A program made the translations under genes and the position numbers. Under the pieces are notes generated by a model. The model was not told where the DNA came from, did no database searches, and saw only the letters and a list, made by a program, of their open reading frames with translations. This document shows, in pieces, positions 1 to 8,791 of a stretch of DNA of 64,000 nucleotides. This stretch comes from Dulcicalothrix desertica PCC 7102 (GTDB lineage: Bacteria > Cyanobacteriota > Cyanobacteriia > Cyanobacteriales > Nostocaceae), in the NCBI RefSeq assembly GCF_003991905.1, contig NZ_RSCL01000036.1, positions 1 to 64,000 on the forward strand, read 5' to 3'. The stretch's first letter is position 1. Each line of letters opens with the position of its first letter.

Positions 1-50
1 CGTGGTAACATGCGAAGCCGAGAAGTACTAACAGACCGAGGGCTTGACCA
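1..50 (+). rRNA. rrl: 23S ribosomal RNA, 3' end (partial)
   Basis: The first bases match the conserved 3' terminus of bacterial 23S rRNA, with the GAAGTACTAACAGACCGAGG block followed by GGCTTGACC. The body of the gene lies upstream of the window. The mature 3' end is placed where the conserved block stops and an A-rich stretch begins, so it may be off by a few bases. A 5S gene follows in the same direction, as expected for an rrn operon. Confidence 0.93.
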
Positions 51-98
51 AAAAACAATTCAAAGCGCGTCACTGTGCAGTCTTCAGGGTTTTTAAAA

Positions 99-172
99 GT
101 GCTGAGTAGAAAGTCCTGAGTGCTGAGTATAAGAAATAACTACTTTTAACTCAGCACTCAGAACTCAGCACT
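99..172 (+). repeat. Inverted repeat in the 23S-5S spacer
   Basis: The spacer holds a long imperfect hairpin. CTGAGTGCTGAGT at 116-128 pairs perfectly with ACTCAGCACTCAG at 149-161, and an outer AGTGCTGAGT at 99-108 pairs with 163-172. Similar GAGTGCTGAG runs are common short repeats in Nostocales intergenic DNA. Here the hairpin could help rRNA processing, but that is inference. Confidence 0.7.
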
Positions 173-184
173 AAAAAAAGTTTT

Positions 185-302
185 TCCTGGTGCTTTTTGC
201 GTGGTGGAACCACTCTGATACCATCCCGAACTCAGTTGTGAAACGCCGCAGCGGCTACGATAGTTGGAGAGTTGTCTCCTGCAACAATTGCTCGGTGCCA
301 GG
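185..302 (+). rRNA. rrf: 5S ribosomal RNA
   Basis: The stretch contains the 5S signature GGAACCACTCTGATACCATC followed by CCGAACTCAGTTGTGAAAC. Its ends TCCTGG and CCAGGG pair as the terminal helix. The length of about 118 nt is normal for cyanobacterial 5S rRNA. It lies about 135 nt after the 23S end and is followed directly by an intrinsic terminator. Confidence 0.95.
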
Positions 303-318
303 GCAATAATACAAAACA

Positions 319-356
319 AAAACCTCCTCTTGTATATAAGAGGAGGTTTTTGTTTT
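319..356 (+). terminator. Intrinsic terminator of the rrn operon
   Basis: AACCTCCTCT at 321-330 and AGAGGAGGTT at 339-348 form a perfect 10-bp stem with an 8-nt AT loop, followed by a T-rich tract. It directly follows the 5S gene. The first GGCGCC palindrome of the window begins at 358. Confidence 0.9.
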
Positions 357-513
357 TGGCGCCTTTCTTTACAGTAGTTTTGACGTGTGTAACTTACATC
401 TTGTACCAGCCCAGATAGTTGTAGCAATCAAAACGTGCGAAAATTATTTAATACAATTATTAAGAAGGCACCTGAGCGAAATACTTCTTCTTGACAACAC
501 CACGTCGTAGATT

Positions 514-1095
514 ATGTCACTTCTAACAACAGCCTTAGAGGATGTTTGAAAAGTCAGATAAGGTATAAATTGTCCCAAGCGAGTGGAGTCTTACGGAACG
601 TAATGCGGAGCATTTGCCCTTACTGCTAGAATCTAGGGTTTTAGACATATACACCAGATGCGCGCGAAAGCGGGAAAACTGCGCCCTTCGTACCCGACTC
701 ATGACATTCACGGACACTTTTCCAACATCCTCTTAGAGCGAATTGTAAAGTGGCTAGAAAAATACAGACCATACGATGTCTCCTTTTTACAACCAGGACT
801 TACTAAAAATGAGATAGAAATAATTACTGAAAAACTACCATTTAAATTACCGCATGAAGTTTATGAATTGTATCAATGGAAAAATGGTACAAGTCAAGCA
901 GACCAATACTGGGAATTTGGTTTATTCTTTGATTGCTGGAGCTTTAAACCCTTAAATTCAGTGGTCAATGAATATCTGTCTCGGCATCACATAGACGATA
1001 ACCCATATTTATTCTCTTTTATGAGCCGTTACACACTTCCTATTTTTTTTGGAAATGTAACGTGTGATCAACGTCACACACCCTACGTTATATAA
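514..1095 (+). pseudogene. SUKH (SMI1/KNR4) family gene interrupted by a MITE
   Basis: The 3' part (codons from about 733) encodes a SUKH/SMI1-KNR4 domain. It has helical LERIVKWLEKY, then LPFKLPHEVYELYQWKNG, the hallmark Leu-Pro...Tyr...Asn-Gly segment. SUKH proteins often act as immunity proteins against nuclease and other toxins in bacteria, but many cyanobacterial copies are uncharacterised. An ATG at 514 opens MSLLTTAL, but the frame hits a stop inside a 195-bp element at 538-732. Deleting the element plus one TTA target copy joins MSLLTTAL exactly to ERIVKWLEKY in frame. The ATG at 658 lies inside the element and could give a chimeric product. The 3' end also looks short for the family (stop at 1095 soon after a T8 run), so the gene is probably dead or altered. 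Confidence 0.75.
538..732. mobile_element. 195-bp MITE with TTA target duplication
   Basis: The left end GAGGATGTTTGAAAAGT and the right end, read on the other strand, GAGGATGTTGGAAAAGT match at 16 of 17 bases. The trinucleotide TTA flanks both ends (535-537 and 733-735). A 3-bp TNA duplication is typical of IS1031/ISL2-type members of the IS5 family. The element carries no transposase, only short spurious ORFs. It interrupts codon 8/9 of the SUKH gene. Confidence 0.8.
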
Positions 1096-1215
1096 TAATA
1101 TGTCGGTGCCAAATTATTTTAGAATATGAAAACGGCACAAGGCGCCAGGAGAAAACTCTCCCAACGCTTGTGAATTTTTTATTTATTGTTAGCATGGCTC
1201 TGTTTAGATATTACT

Positions 1216-2964
1216 CTAAGCTGCTAACTGTGGTTGTGCTGTTAAGTTTTGCAGTGCTTGTTGCATCTGACTAACTATATCGAGTTGAGAATTACCGCTT
1301 TGTTGTATTTGAACAAGGGTGTCACTCAGAGTTTGCAATTTATGTCGCAACTCGTTTAAGCCTTCTTGAGTTGGTTGTAGTATTTCTTCATATAAGCTTA
1401 CTTTTGCTCTCGATTCTGCAAGAGCGTCTTTTAGCATTAATAAATTATCTTCCTTAACTTTTAAATCTTGATGTTTTTCTTCATACTCTGATGTTTGATT
1501 TTCTATAGTGTCTTGCGATAATTCAATGCCAGCATTTATTTGTTCAATTTGACGCTCAACATCCTGCAAGATTGCAAATTGCTGTTTTTGTTGCAACTCA
1601 ATTTGTGCCAATATCGGTTTTAAGTCGATTTGGCTACCTTGCTCGTTGCTATTCTTACCTTGGCGCCGCATTAAAACCGTTTGATATTGCCGCAGTTCTC
1701 CTTGACGTTGTACCAAACTTCGACGTTGACCAACCAGTGTTTCGTTCAACATCTGATAAAGGTCTTTTTCATCGTTCAGTTCTTCTTCAAGGGTAGCTAA
1801 CTCGCTAACGTCAGCAATACTTATTTTTTGCTGAATTTCCTTAATCGCATCTTCTTTATAATTAAGCTCTTGTTCTTGGTCGTGAACAAAACTTGAGTCG
1901 ATATTTAACTTGTCTTGTAAATCTTGTACTGTTTTTTCTAACTCCTCCAAAGACATTGACTCTAAAGCTTCAACATCAATAGATTCGATCAAACTTGCAT
2001 CACCAGGCGCCGCTAAACTGCAAACTTGCTGATATAAGTCTTCTTGGGAACGTAACTGTTCTTTGAGAATACGCACATACTCTTGCTTTGCATCAAGCAC
2101 GGCAGTGTTTGCTTTTAAATCGTTTGTCTGCTGGTCTAAAACAGCTTTGACTTGCTGACACTCATTTTGAGTTGCATCAAGCTCTTGTGATAAATTTTCA
2201 ATTTCAAGTTGCTCCTGTTCTACCGAAGCTTTTTGTTGCTCGAACTTTTGCCAGTGCGTGTTCAATAACTCCTGTTGAGTATTTACCACTTCAAAAGCGT
2301 AATTTAAACTCTCTTGAATAGCATCAGTCGAAACAACACTCGCTTGCATACCTTCGAGCAACCCATAAAAAACTCCAGCTTGCTCTGAATCTATTACTGT
2401 TCCCTGTTGTAAATTTGCACTTAATTCCTCTAGACGCCCTTGTTCACCACGTAAATGCTTCCAGGCGCCTTCTAACTCTTGACTCCTTTTCTCAATTTCT
2501 TGTTTTAAGGTTTCAATTTCAGCACGAGAGTTGTCAACCTCTTGTTTTTCAGAGTCTAAATTTTGGCACTCCTCTTCAAGCTGCTGAAGTTGTGCCATCC
2601 TATCTTCCATCTCAAGCTCTCGTCGTGAGAGTTCCTGCGCTTGGAAAGTTAACGACTCCTTCCACTGATTTATTTCTTCCTCCTTGGCTTTGAATTTTTC
2701 TACCTGTCGAGAATAATTCTGCAAAATTGTGGCCAAAGGGCGCCCAGCTTCTTGAATACGTTGAACTTGTCGAGTTGGACTTAATTCCACCATGACAAGG
2801 GCGCCATCATTTAATTTACTAGCATCCTCGGCCGAGATTACTTCTTCAGATACTGCGCTCCAACTTTGGTCGTTGCGCTGACAAGCTAGGAGCTTTAGTT
2901 CTGCTTTGCTCCCACCACCGAGTAAACCGCCTTTTTGTTTTTGTACTTCTGCTAAATACAGCAC
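1216..2964 (-). CDS. hmpF: Hormogonium motility coiled-coil protein HmpF
   Basis: This 582-aa protein opens with a globular N-terminus (MLYLAEVQKQKGGLLGGGSK, then LKLLACQRNDQSW) and continues from about residue 85 as almost unbroken coiled coil rich in Glu, Gln and Leu. No transmembrane segment or signal peptide is visible. This is the arrangement of HmpF, a filament-associated protein needed for type IV pilus gliding in Nostoc punctiforme, where it localises to cell poles near the pilus machinery. It is divergent from hmpA with a 351-bp shared upstream region, which matches the order known for the hmp locus. Family assignment rests on the N-terminal sequence and context. Its biochemical role is not known from sequence. 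Confidence 0.9.
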   Translation of the reverse strand: MLYLAEVQKQKGGLLGGGSKAELKLLACQRNDQSWSAVSEEVISAEDASKLNDGALVMVELSPTRQVQRIQEAGRPLATILQNYSRQVEKFKAKEEEINQWKESLTFQAQELSRRELEMEDRMAQLQQLEEECQNLDSEKQEVDNSRAEIETLKQEIEKRSQELEGAWKHLRGEQGRLEELSANLQQGTVIDSEQAGVFYGLLEGMQASVVSTDAIQESLNYAFEVVNTQQELLNTHWQKFEQQKASVEQEQLEIENLSQELDATQNECQQVKAVLDQQTNDLKANTAVLDAKQEYVRILKEQLRSQEDLYQQVCSLAAPGDASLIESIDVEALESMSLEELEKTVQDLQDKLNIDSSFVHDQEQELNYKEDAIKEIQQKISIADVSELATLEEELNDEKDLYQMLNETLVGQRRSLVQRQGELRQYQTVLMRRQGKNSNEQGSQIDLKPILAQIELQQKQQFAILQDVERQIEQINAGIELSQDTIENQTSEYEEKHQDLKVKEDNLLMLKDALAESRAKVSLYEEILQPTQEGLNELRHKLQTLSDTLVQIQQSGNSQLDIVSQMQQALQNLTAQPQLAA

Positions 2965-3315
2965 ACCTTTAATCCTTTTGATGCACTTAATAGTGTCGTT
3001 AGTTGTTAATAGTTATACGTTAAATAATCATGCAACCTACGATATCCAACCCGATAATAGCTAGACAAGGCAGGCAAAACTATTTATATTCGCGACATGT
3101 CAAATTTTACTATAGACATATACTGTAATCGCGTCATCATATTGTGTACCTATTTTGTCTAAAATGACTACCGTGTTATCACTGGCATTAAAATATGAAA
3201 TCAATCAGTTAAAACAAGTATTCACAATTTTGATCTCACCTTTAAATATGGCTGCATAAATGGGCACAATAAAAACAAGTATATACAGGAGTGCCTTTAA
3301 GTGCCTTGGAGCTAG
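2965..3315. promoter_or_regulatory. Divergent hmpF / hmpA control region
   Basis: This 351-bp AT-rich stretch separates the divergent starts of hmpF and hmpA and must hold both promoters. On the minus strand, GTGAATACT at 3217-3225 resembles, with one mismatch, the GGGAATACT J-box reported for SigJ-dependent hormogonium genes. I give this from memory and treat it as a weak candidate. A good ribosome binding site, TTGGAG, lies just before the hmpA start. No RNA gene or further ORF is seen. Confidence 0.45.
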
Positions 3316-4587
3316 ATGCAGGGAAATTTAGATGAAATTGATATTCGCAGTATCCTGCAATTGATTGAGCTAGGACAGCGAACCGGGGTACTGTTTGTAT
3401 CCTCGTTGGAACCCAACCCAACTGAATCTTGGTTCATGTTTTTTCTTAATGGTCAAATTGCATATGCTAGCAATGGAGTGCAAAACCTATCAAGACTTGA
3501 TGATTATTTACGACATTATCGAGTCAAACCCCCTATTGATAAGTTCACAAACAATATATTTGATGTCCAGGTACGACGACGACAAGATCAACTAGCTTTT
3601 AGTGAATCGTATTCGTTGCCAGAATATAGTTACTTATGGGCGTTGCTCGGACAAAATATTATTAACACAACTCAAGCTCGTACCATTATTCAAGGTCTTA
3701 TACGCGAAACAATCTTTGACTTACTGAATTTAAAGCGTGGAAATTTTCTTTTTGAGGTAACTTCCCCGCTTGCTCCTGTATTAAACACCTGGAAGACTGC
3801 ACCACTGACATCACAAACCATCAGGCAAGTACAAGACTGGAAACAGCTTTACCCCTATATCCAATCTCCTGACCAACTGCCAATGCTCGCATCTGTCGTT
3901 CGACTACAGTCTTCTGTGCCAATGGCTACTGCGAACAAACTCAAACAGTGGGCTGATGGAAAAACTTCGCTTCGTCAACTCGCACGCTACCTCAATCGCG
4001 ATATATTGACTGTCGCTAAGGCTTTATATCCTTATGTGCTACAAGGGTGGGTACATCTTGTATATACGAATACAATAGCTTTAGCAGAAAATGAACCAAC
4101 CACAGAGGAGAATCAAATAACCACAAAAAAAACTATTGTTTTCATCGACTCAGAAACAAGTACACGTAGATCGGTAGAGTCTATTTTTATGTCAGAAGGT
4201 TTTAATGCTAGCGTTTTCTCAAATCCCATACAAGCGCTCACTGGTATCTTTACCCTGAAGCCTAATTTAATTCTATCTGAGCTAACAATGCCAGAATTGA
4301 ATGGCTATGAGATTTGTGCAATGTTGCGTTCGTGTCAAGCATTTCGGCACTTACCAATTATTATGCTGACTGACCAAAAGAATTTTTCTCTTCTTGCTAA
4401 AGCCAAAATGGCGGGAGCTACAGGGTTCTTAAGTAAACCTTTTAACAATGCTGATTTAGTAATGATAGTCAAACAGTGCCTGAATAGCCCTGTTATCGGG
4501 AACAATAAAAATACAGGACTTGTTGATTACACTCAATATAGGGTAAAAAATAATATCACAGAACAAACAAAAACCCATCGTTTATAA
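3316..4587 (+). CDS. hmpA: PatA-type response regulator HmpA with degenerate receiver
   Basis: The 423-aa product has an N-terminal PATAN/DUF4388 domain (MQGNLDEIDIRSILQLIELG, residues 1 to about 250), as in PatA and PixG. A CheY-like receiver follows at about 270-395. It is the first gene of the hmpA-E operon, whose products form a chemotaxis-like array controlling hormogonium gliding. The receiver is unusual: the phosphoacceptor position reads SELTMP with Glu322 where an Asp is expected, and the acidic pocket reads FIDSE. The Lys in SKPF and the Thr in MLTD are kept. The domain therefore probably cannot be phosphorylated normally and may mimic the active state. A strong TTGGAG ribosome site supports the start at 3316. 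Confidence 0.87.
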   Translation: MQGNLDEIDIRSILQLIELGQRTGVLFVSSLEPNPTESWFMFFLNGQIAYASNGVQNLSRLDDYLRHYRVKPPIDKFTNNIFDVQVRRRQDQLAFSESYSLPEYSYLWALLGQNIINTTQARTIIQGLIRETIFDLLNLKRGNFLFEVTSPLAPVLNTWKTAPLTSQTIRQVQDWKQLYPYIQSPDQLPMLASVVRLQSSVPMATANKLKQWADGKTSLRQLARYLNRDILTVAKALYPYVLQGWVHLVYTNTIALAENEPTTEENQITTKKTIVFIDSETSTRRSVESIFMSEGFNASVFSNPIQALTGIFTLKPNLILSELTMPELNGYEICAMLRSCQAFRHLPIIMLTDQKNFSLLAKAKMAGATGFLSKPFNNADLVMIVKQCLNSPVIGNNKNTGLVDYTQYRVKNNITEQTKTHRL

Positions 4588-4681
4588 AATTTGTCAAGGA
4601 ATAGAATAAATTTATACATAAATCAAGCGGGGCAGGGAATGTTCCATATTTATAGGGACATCTACATACAAAGAGGTAGTA

Positions 4682-5056
4682 ATGGGGTATATGAGTACAG
4701 TTCTGATTGTAGAAGATAGTATCGCGCAGAGGGAGATGATTACTGACCTTCTGAAGGCGAGCGGGATGATTGTTACCCATGCCGCAGATGGGGTTGAGGC
4801 GCTTGAGGCTATTTTAAGCGAACCCCCCGATTTGGTGGTTTTGGATATTGTTATGCCTAGAATGAATGGTTACGAGGTGTGTCGGCGCCTTAAGTCTGAC
4901 CCAAAAACTCAAAATGTCCCTGTTGTGATGTGTTCTAGTAAGGGGGAGGAGTTTGACCGCTATTGGGGTATGAAACAAGGCGCCGATGCCTATATTGCTA
5001 AACCTTTTCAACCGACTGAGTTGGTGGGTACTGTTAAACAATTGCTGCGAGGATGA
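4682..5056 (+). CDS. hmpB: CheY-like response regulator HmpB
   Basis: This is a single receiver domain of 124 aa with the full catalytic set: the Glu-Asp pair in LIVEDS, phosphoacceptor Asp55 in VVLDIVMP, Ser-Ser in MCSSK and Lys in AKPF. It is the CheY-like partner expected in the hmp locus (PilH/CheY type) and would take phosphate from HmpE. AGAGG at 4672-4676 lies 5 nt before the ATG at 4682. An internal ATG at 4691 (MSTVLIVEDS) is an equally plausible start by homology. hmpC begins 7 nt after the stop, so translation is probably coupled. Confidence 0.9.
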   Translation: MGYMSTVLIVEDSIAQREMITDLLKASGMIVTHAADGVEALEAILSEPPDLVVLDIVMPRMNGYEVCRRLKSDPKTQNVPVVMCSSKGEEFDRYWGMKQGADAYIAKPFQPTELVGTVKQLLRG

Positions 5057-5063
5057 GTCACAT

Positions 5064-5594
5064 ATGACGCTCAAACCAGATTTTTTAGTTGGAGACTCAG
5101 ATTACCAGTTGGGTCGAGAGTTAGAAGTATCAAGTCCCGAAGGTGAGTTACATTTAAGGTTTTTTATTCCTTCGCACCAAGAGTTCGCTTTACTCGCTAC
5201 TGGTATTCGCGAGGTTATTGAACTTAGTCCCGATAGAATTACCCCTATTCCTAATGCTTCTCCTTTACTTTTGGGTACTCTAAATTTACGAGGTCGTGTT
5301 ATTTGGGTGGCTGATTTAGGACAGTTTTTGGGTGACGCTACTCCGTTAAATACCGACCGCGCAGAAATTCCAGTAATTGCTATTGAAGAACAAGAAACAA
5401 TTGTTGGTTTAGCTGTTGATTCTATTGGTGGTATGGATTGGCTTTTGGTGCAGCATCTTGCCGCTCCAACCAATATTCCTGATATAGCAGCGCCTTTTTT
5501 ACGAGGTGAGTGGTATTCCAGTACCGAAGGTAATTCTAGCTTACGATTGCTAGACCAAACTGCTATTTTGCGTTCTGCGCGGTGGGCAGGTTAA
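5064..5594 (+). CDS. hmpC: CheW-like adaptor HmpC
   Basis: The 176-aa protein is a single CheW domain with a short N-terminal extension (MTLKPDFLVGDS). Visible features are FFIPSHQEFALL, GIREVIELSPDRITPIPNAS, the LLGTLNLRGRVIWVADL core typical of CheW, and the C-terminal strands. CheW proteins link receptors to CheA, here HmpD to HmpE. The open frame runs further upstream into hmpB, but the CheW domain and the spacing favour the ATG at 5064. hmpD starts 22 nt downstream, so the genes are in one operon. Confidence 0.9.
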   Translation: MTLKPDFLVGDSDYQLGRELEVSSPEGELHLRFFIPSHQEFALLATGIREVIELSPDRITPIPNASPLLLGTLNLRGRVIWVADLGQFLGDATPLNTDRAEIPVIAIEEQETIVGLAVDSIGGMDWLLVQHLAAPTNIPDIAAPFLRGEWYSSTEGNSSLRLLDQTAILRSARWAG

Positions 5595-5616
5595 TAAGAT
5601 TAGACGGAGGCTATAA

Positions 5617-8595
5617 ATGACTACTAGTATTGATGATTACTCTTCTATTTATCAACAGGCTGTTAATGCCTATGCTCAACAAAATTATCACCATGCTGCC
5701 ACCTTGGTTGACACTGTAGTGACGATGGCGCCGCATGACCCAAATACACATTTACTACGGGGACATGTATATTACGTGTTGCAAAAATATGATATTGCAA
5801 CAGTTGAGTACGAAAAAGTTTTAGAAATTACTAGTAACCCAGAAATTACTGCTTTTGCTAAAACTGGTTTAGAAAATATTAGTCACTACCAACAATTTTC
5901 TAATACCGACACCAACTTTAAAGAGTCAGATATAATCGACGACGTGCTTACAAACGACTCCGAGGCTAATTTCTCTGATTTGGTTGATGCTAGCGAGTTT
6001 GATGCAGTGGCGCCATATCTAGACTCTACCGCAGACGCATCTCCATTTGGCGACATGGACATATCCAAAAGCGGTTTTGACCTGAGCGCCCTTAGTAATA
6101 ATCACTTCAGTGATTTAAATAGTGATTTAAATAGTGATTCTAATGGCAACAACCCACCATCAAACAATCCCTTTGACATACCCACCGACAGCACCGTATT
6201 TAGTTACAAAGCTAGCGAGACTCCCAGCAATAATGACCCATTTGCTAATTACTCAGATTCGGCAACTACTAACAACCCTTCCGAAGATAAAAGTGAACTA
6301 GAATTACCCGCATTTTGGCTATCAGATATACCACAAAGTAATAACTTAGAGACTGGTGATGGTAATAATCTAAATACTACTAATAGCTCCGAACCATTTG
6401 ATATACCTGACTTTGTAATGGAGTCAGAATCAGTTTATAATCGTAACTATGATTTAAATGGTGTAAATAATAATGATGATGTAACTCTTTATATTAATGA
6501 TAATAATGCAACTTCAGAACCAGAAATAAAAACAGATACATTAAATTTTACAACGTTTGATAGTATTTTAGATGCTCCTGATACTGAAAGTAGTGCAAAT
6601 TTAACTACAGAAACACAACAACGAATTCGGGGTGAGTTTTCGACGTTCAGTATCGATGCAACCCAAGATAAGAACGTGTTTGCGAGTAATCCGACATCGA
6701 ATGCTAGCAGCTTTGATATGGATGACAGCTTTGATTTTGAGGCATTTGAATCAGCGTTTGGGTCAGATAGCGGCGCCTCAAATATTGAGAAAGCATCTGA
6801 TAATAACAGTGTCCCCTATTCAGAATCAAAAAGTTCGAGTTCAAACAATAGTGCCAACAAAAACTCTAACAATATAGAATTTTTAGAAGATTTTGATGCA
6901 TTCGATGACCTTGGTAACATTCCAGGGTTTGAAATGAGCCACGAATCTACTTTTGGTGGTTCCCAATCAAATCATTCTGGGTCTTTTAATACCCCGATAA
7001 AATCGAACACACAAAGCACCGCGACTTCTCCTAAATTAAATAAACCAGAAGCTACACGTGACTCAGAGTTATTTAGTATCACTTCAACACATGAAGCTGT
7101 ACCTATATTTACTCAATCTGATGTTAGTCGAAGTGAACCACAAGTCAGTCACGAACAAGGTATACTGGCGCCATTAGAAAATGCTCCATTAGAAAGTAAA
7201 CAATGGTTTATAGCAGCAACAGTAGGTGTAGTCAGTGCCATCGTTGTTGCCACCGTCAGCTTTGGTGCTGCTAACTTATCAAAAGAAGGAGTTGAACGTG
7301 GCGCCATTAGTCGAACTGGTTGGGCAATGGCATTAGCTGCGGGAGTTGTTTCTTTTGCTACAACTGGTGTAATGGGAAGTCTCACCTTTAAACAAATTCG
7401 TCGCACCACCAAAGATTTACAAAGTCAGTTTGATAGTGTACGTCAAGGTAATTTGGGAGTGCAAGCAACTGTATATTCTGAAGATGAATTTGGACAGTTG
7501 GCTGCGGGTTTTAATGAGATGACTCGTGTCATTTTTACCACGACCAACGAAGCTACACGCAAAGCACAAGAGCAAGAAGAAGCCAAAGAAAATTTGCAAC
7601 GCCAGGTAATTCGCTTACTCGATGATGTAGAAGGTGCCGCGCGTGGTGACTTAACTGTGCAAGCCGAAGTAACCGCTGACGTACTTGGCGCCGTTGCCGA
7701 TGCCTTTAATTTAACGATTCAAAACCTGCGAGATATCGTCCAACAGGTAAAAGTTGCTGCGAAGGAGGTAACTCGTGGCGCCACTAATTCCGAAACGTTT
7801 GCACGCGCACTTTCTACAGACGCATTACGACAAGCTGAAGAACTCGCAGTCACGCTCAACTCTGTACAAGTAATGACAGATTCTATACAACGGGTAGCAG
7901 AAGCAGCACGCGAAGCTGAGACTGTTGCGCGCGATGCAAGTTCTATTGCATTGAAGGGTGGAGAAGCAGTAGAAAACACCGTAGCGGGTATTTTAGAAAT
8001 TAGGGAAACAGTGGCAGAAACCACGCGCAAAGTTAAGAGACTCGCAGAATCTTCCCAGGAAATCTCGAAAATTGTGGCATTAATTTCTCAAATTGCCTCG
8101 CGTACAAACTTATTGGCATTAAACGCGAGTATAGAAGCAGCACGGGCAGGAGAAGCAGGACGAGGATTTGCAATTGTCGCAGACGAAGTTCGGCAGTTAG
8201 CAGATAAGTCAGCGAAATCTCTCAAAGAGATAGAACAAATCGTGATGCAAATTCAAAGTGAGACTTCTTCTGTAATGACGGCAATGGAGGAAGGAACACA
8301 GCAGGTAATTACCGGAACTCGACTTGCCGAAGAAGCAAAACGCTCACTCGACAATATTATCCAGGTTGCCAACCGTATCGATATATTAGTGCGCTCCATT
8401 ACTGCTGACACCGTAGACCAAACAGAAACATCCCGTGCGGTTGCCCAGGTTATGCAGTCGGTGGAGTTAACTGCCCAAGAAACATCGCAAGAAGCACAAC
8501 GAGTAAGTGGAGCTTTACAACACTTGGTGGGTGTATCCCGCGACTTAATTGCCTCGGTAGAACGGTTCCGTGTAGAAACCGCAGAATCCAGATAA
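5617..8595 (+). CDS. hmpD: Methyl-accepting chemotaxis protein HmpD (PilJ-like)
   Basis: This 992-aa receptor begins with two TPR-like repeats (residues about 5-90). A long low-complexity linker follows, rich in Asn, Ser and Asp (about 110-510). Two transmembrane helices lie at about 530-551 and 568-590, with only a short exposed loop between them. A HAMP domain (about 591-645), coiled coil and the methyl-accepting signalling tip ([38 protein letters not shown]) complete it. The almost absent periplasmic loop means it probably senses through the cytoplasmic TPR/linker part or membrane state. A strong GGAGG ribosome site precedes the ATG. In the hmp locus this receptor is needed for motility and hormogonium polysaccharide secretion. 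Confidence 0.92.
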   Translation: MTTSIDDYSSIYQQAVNAYAQQNYHHAATLVDTVVTMAPHDPNTHLLRGHVYYVLQKYDIATVEYEKVLEITSNPEITAFAKTGLENISHYQQFSNTDTNFKESDIIDDVLTNDSEANFSDLVDASEFDAVAPYLDSTADASPFGDMDISKSGFDLSALSNNHFSDLNSDLNSDSNGNNPPSNNPFDIPTDSTVFSYKASETPSNNDPFANYSDSATTNNPSEDKSELELPAFWLSDIPQSNNLETGDGNNLNTTNSSEPFDIPDFVMESESVYNRNYDLNGVNNNDDVTLYINDNNATSEPEIKTDTLNFTTFDSILDAPDTESSANLTTETQQRIRGEFSTFSIDATQDKNVFASNPTSNASSFDMDDSFDFEAFESAFGSDSGASNIEKASDNNSVPYSESKSSSSNNSANKNSNNIEFLEDFDAFDDLGNIPGFEMSHESTFGGSQSNHSGSFNTPIKSNTQSTATSPKLNKPEATRDSELFSITSTHEAVPIFTQSDVSRSEPQVSHEQGILAPLENAPLESKQWFIAATVGVVSAIVVATVSFGAANLSKEGVERGAISRTGWAMALAAGVVSFATTGVMGSLTFKQIRRTTKDLQSQFDSVRQGNLGVQATVYSEDEFGQLAAGFNEMTRVIFTTTNEATRKAQEQEEAKENLQRQVIRLLDDVEGAARGDLTVQAEVTADVLGAVADAFNLTIQNLRDIVQQVKVAAKEVTRGATNSETFARALSTDALRQAEELAVTLNSVQVMTDSIQRVAEAAREAETVARDASSIALKGGEAVENTVAGILEIRETVAETTRKVKRLAESSQEISKIVALISQIASRTNLLALNASIEAARAGEAGRGFAIVADEVRQLADKSAKSLKEIEQIVMQIQSETSSVMTAMEEGTQQVITGTRLAEEAKRSLDNIIQVANRIDILVRSITADTVDQTETSRAVAQVMQSVELTAQETSQEAQRVSGALQHLVGVSRDLIASVERFRVETAESR

Positions 8596-8791
8596 GAGTG
8601 GAAAGTGCGCTCGTGCGCTCGTGCTGAGTGGGAAGAGAAGAAAGTTATAAAGTTAAAAAGTTATAACTTCTAATAATCTATCACTTCTTACTTCTCACTC
8701 AAAACTCCTTACTTCTTACCTACGAGCGCACGACTCACGAGCGCACTCAGTACTATTTATATATTCAGCACTTTTAACTATTTTTAAATTT
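8596..8791. repeat. Intergenic inverted repeat between hmpD and hmpE
   Basis: The 196-bp gap holds AGTGCGCTCGTGCGCTCGTG near 8604-8623 and its near reverse complement around 8723-8747, with short ACTTCT/ACTCCT-like repeats between. Such repeats are frequent in Nostocales spacers. It may form a hairpin that lowers transcription into hmpE, which is inference. No clear ribosome site precedes hmpE. Confidence 0.55.

Noticed and set aside
1-360. tRNA genes in the rRNA region or elsewhere
   Set aside because: No cloverleaf with the conserved TTCGA arm and CCA-like end could be recognised in the spacer or in other gaps of the window.
658-1095. Plus-strand open frame starting at 658 as a complete SUKH gene
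   Set aside because: The start lies inside the MITE and the first 25 residues are encoded by the element. The original start is at 514, so it is reported as an interrupted gene.
4986-5063. Longer N-terminus for hmpC
   Set aside because: The extra 26 residues overlap hmpB coding sequence and do not resemble a CheW protein. The ATG at 5064 fits the domain start.
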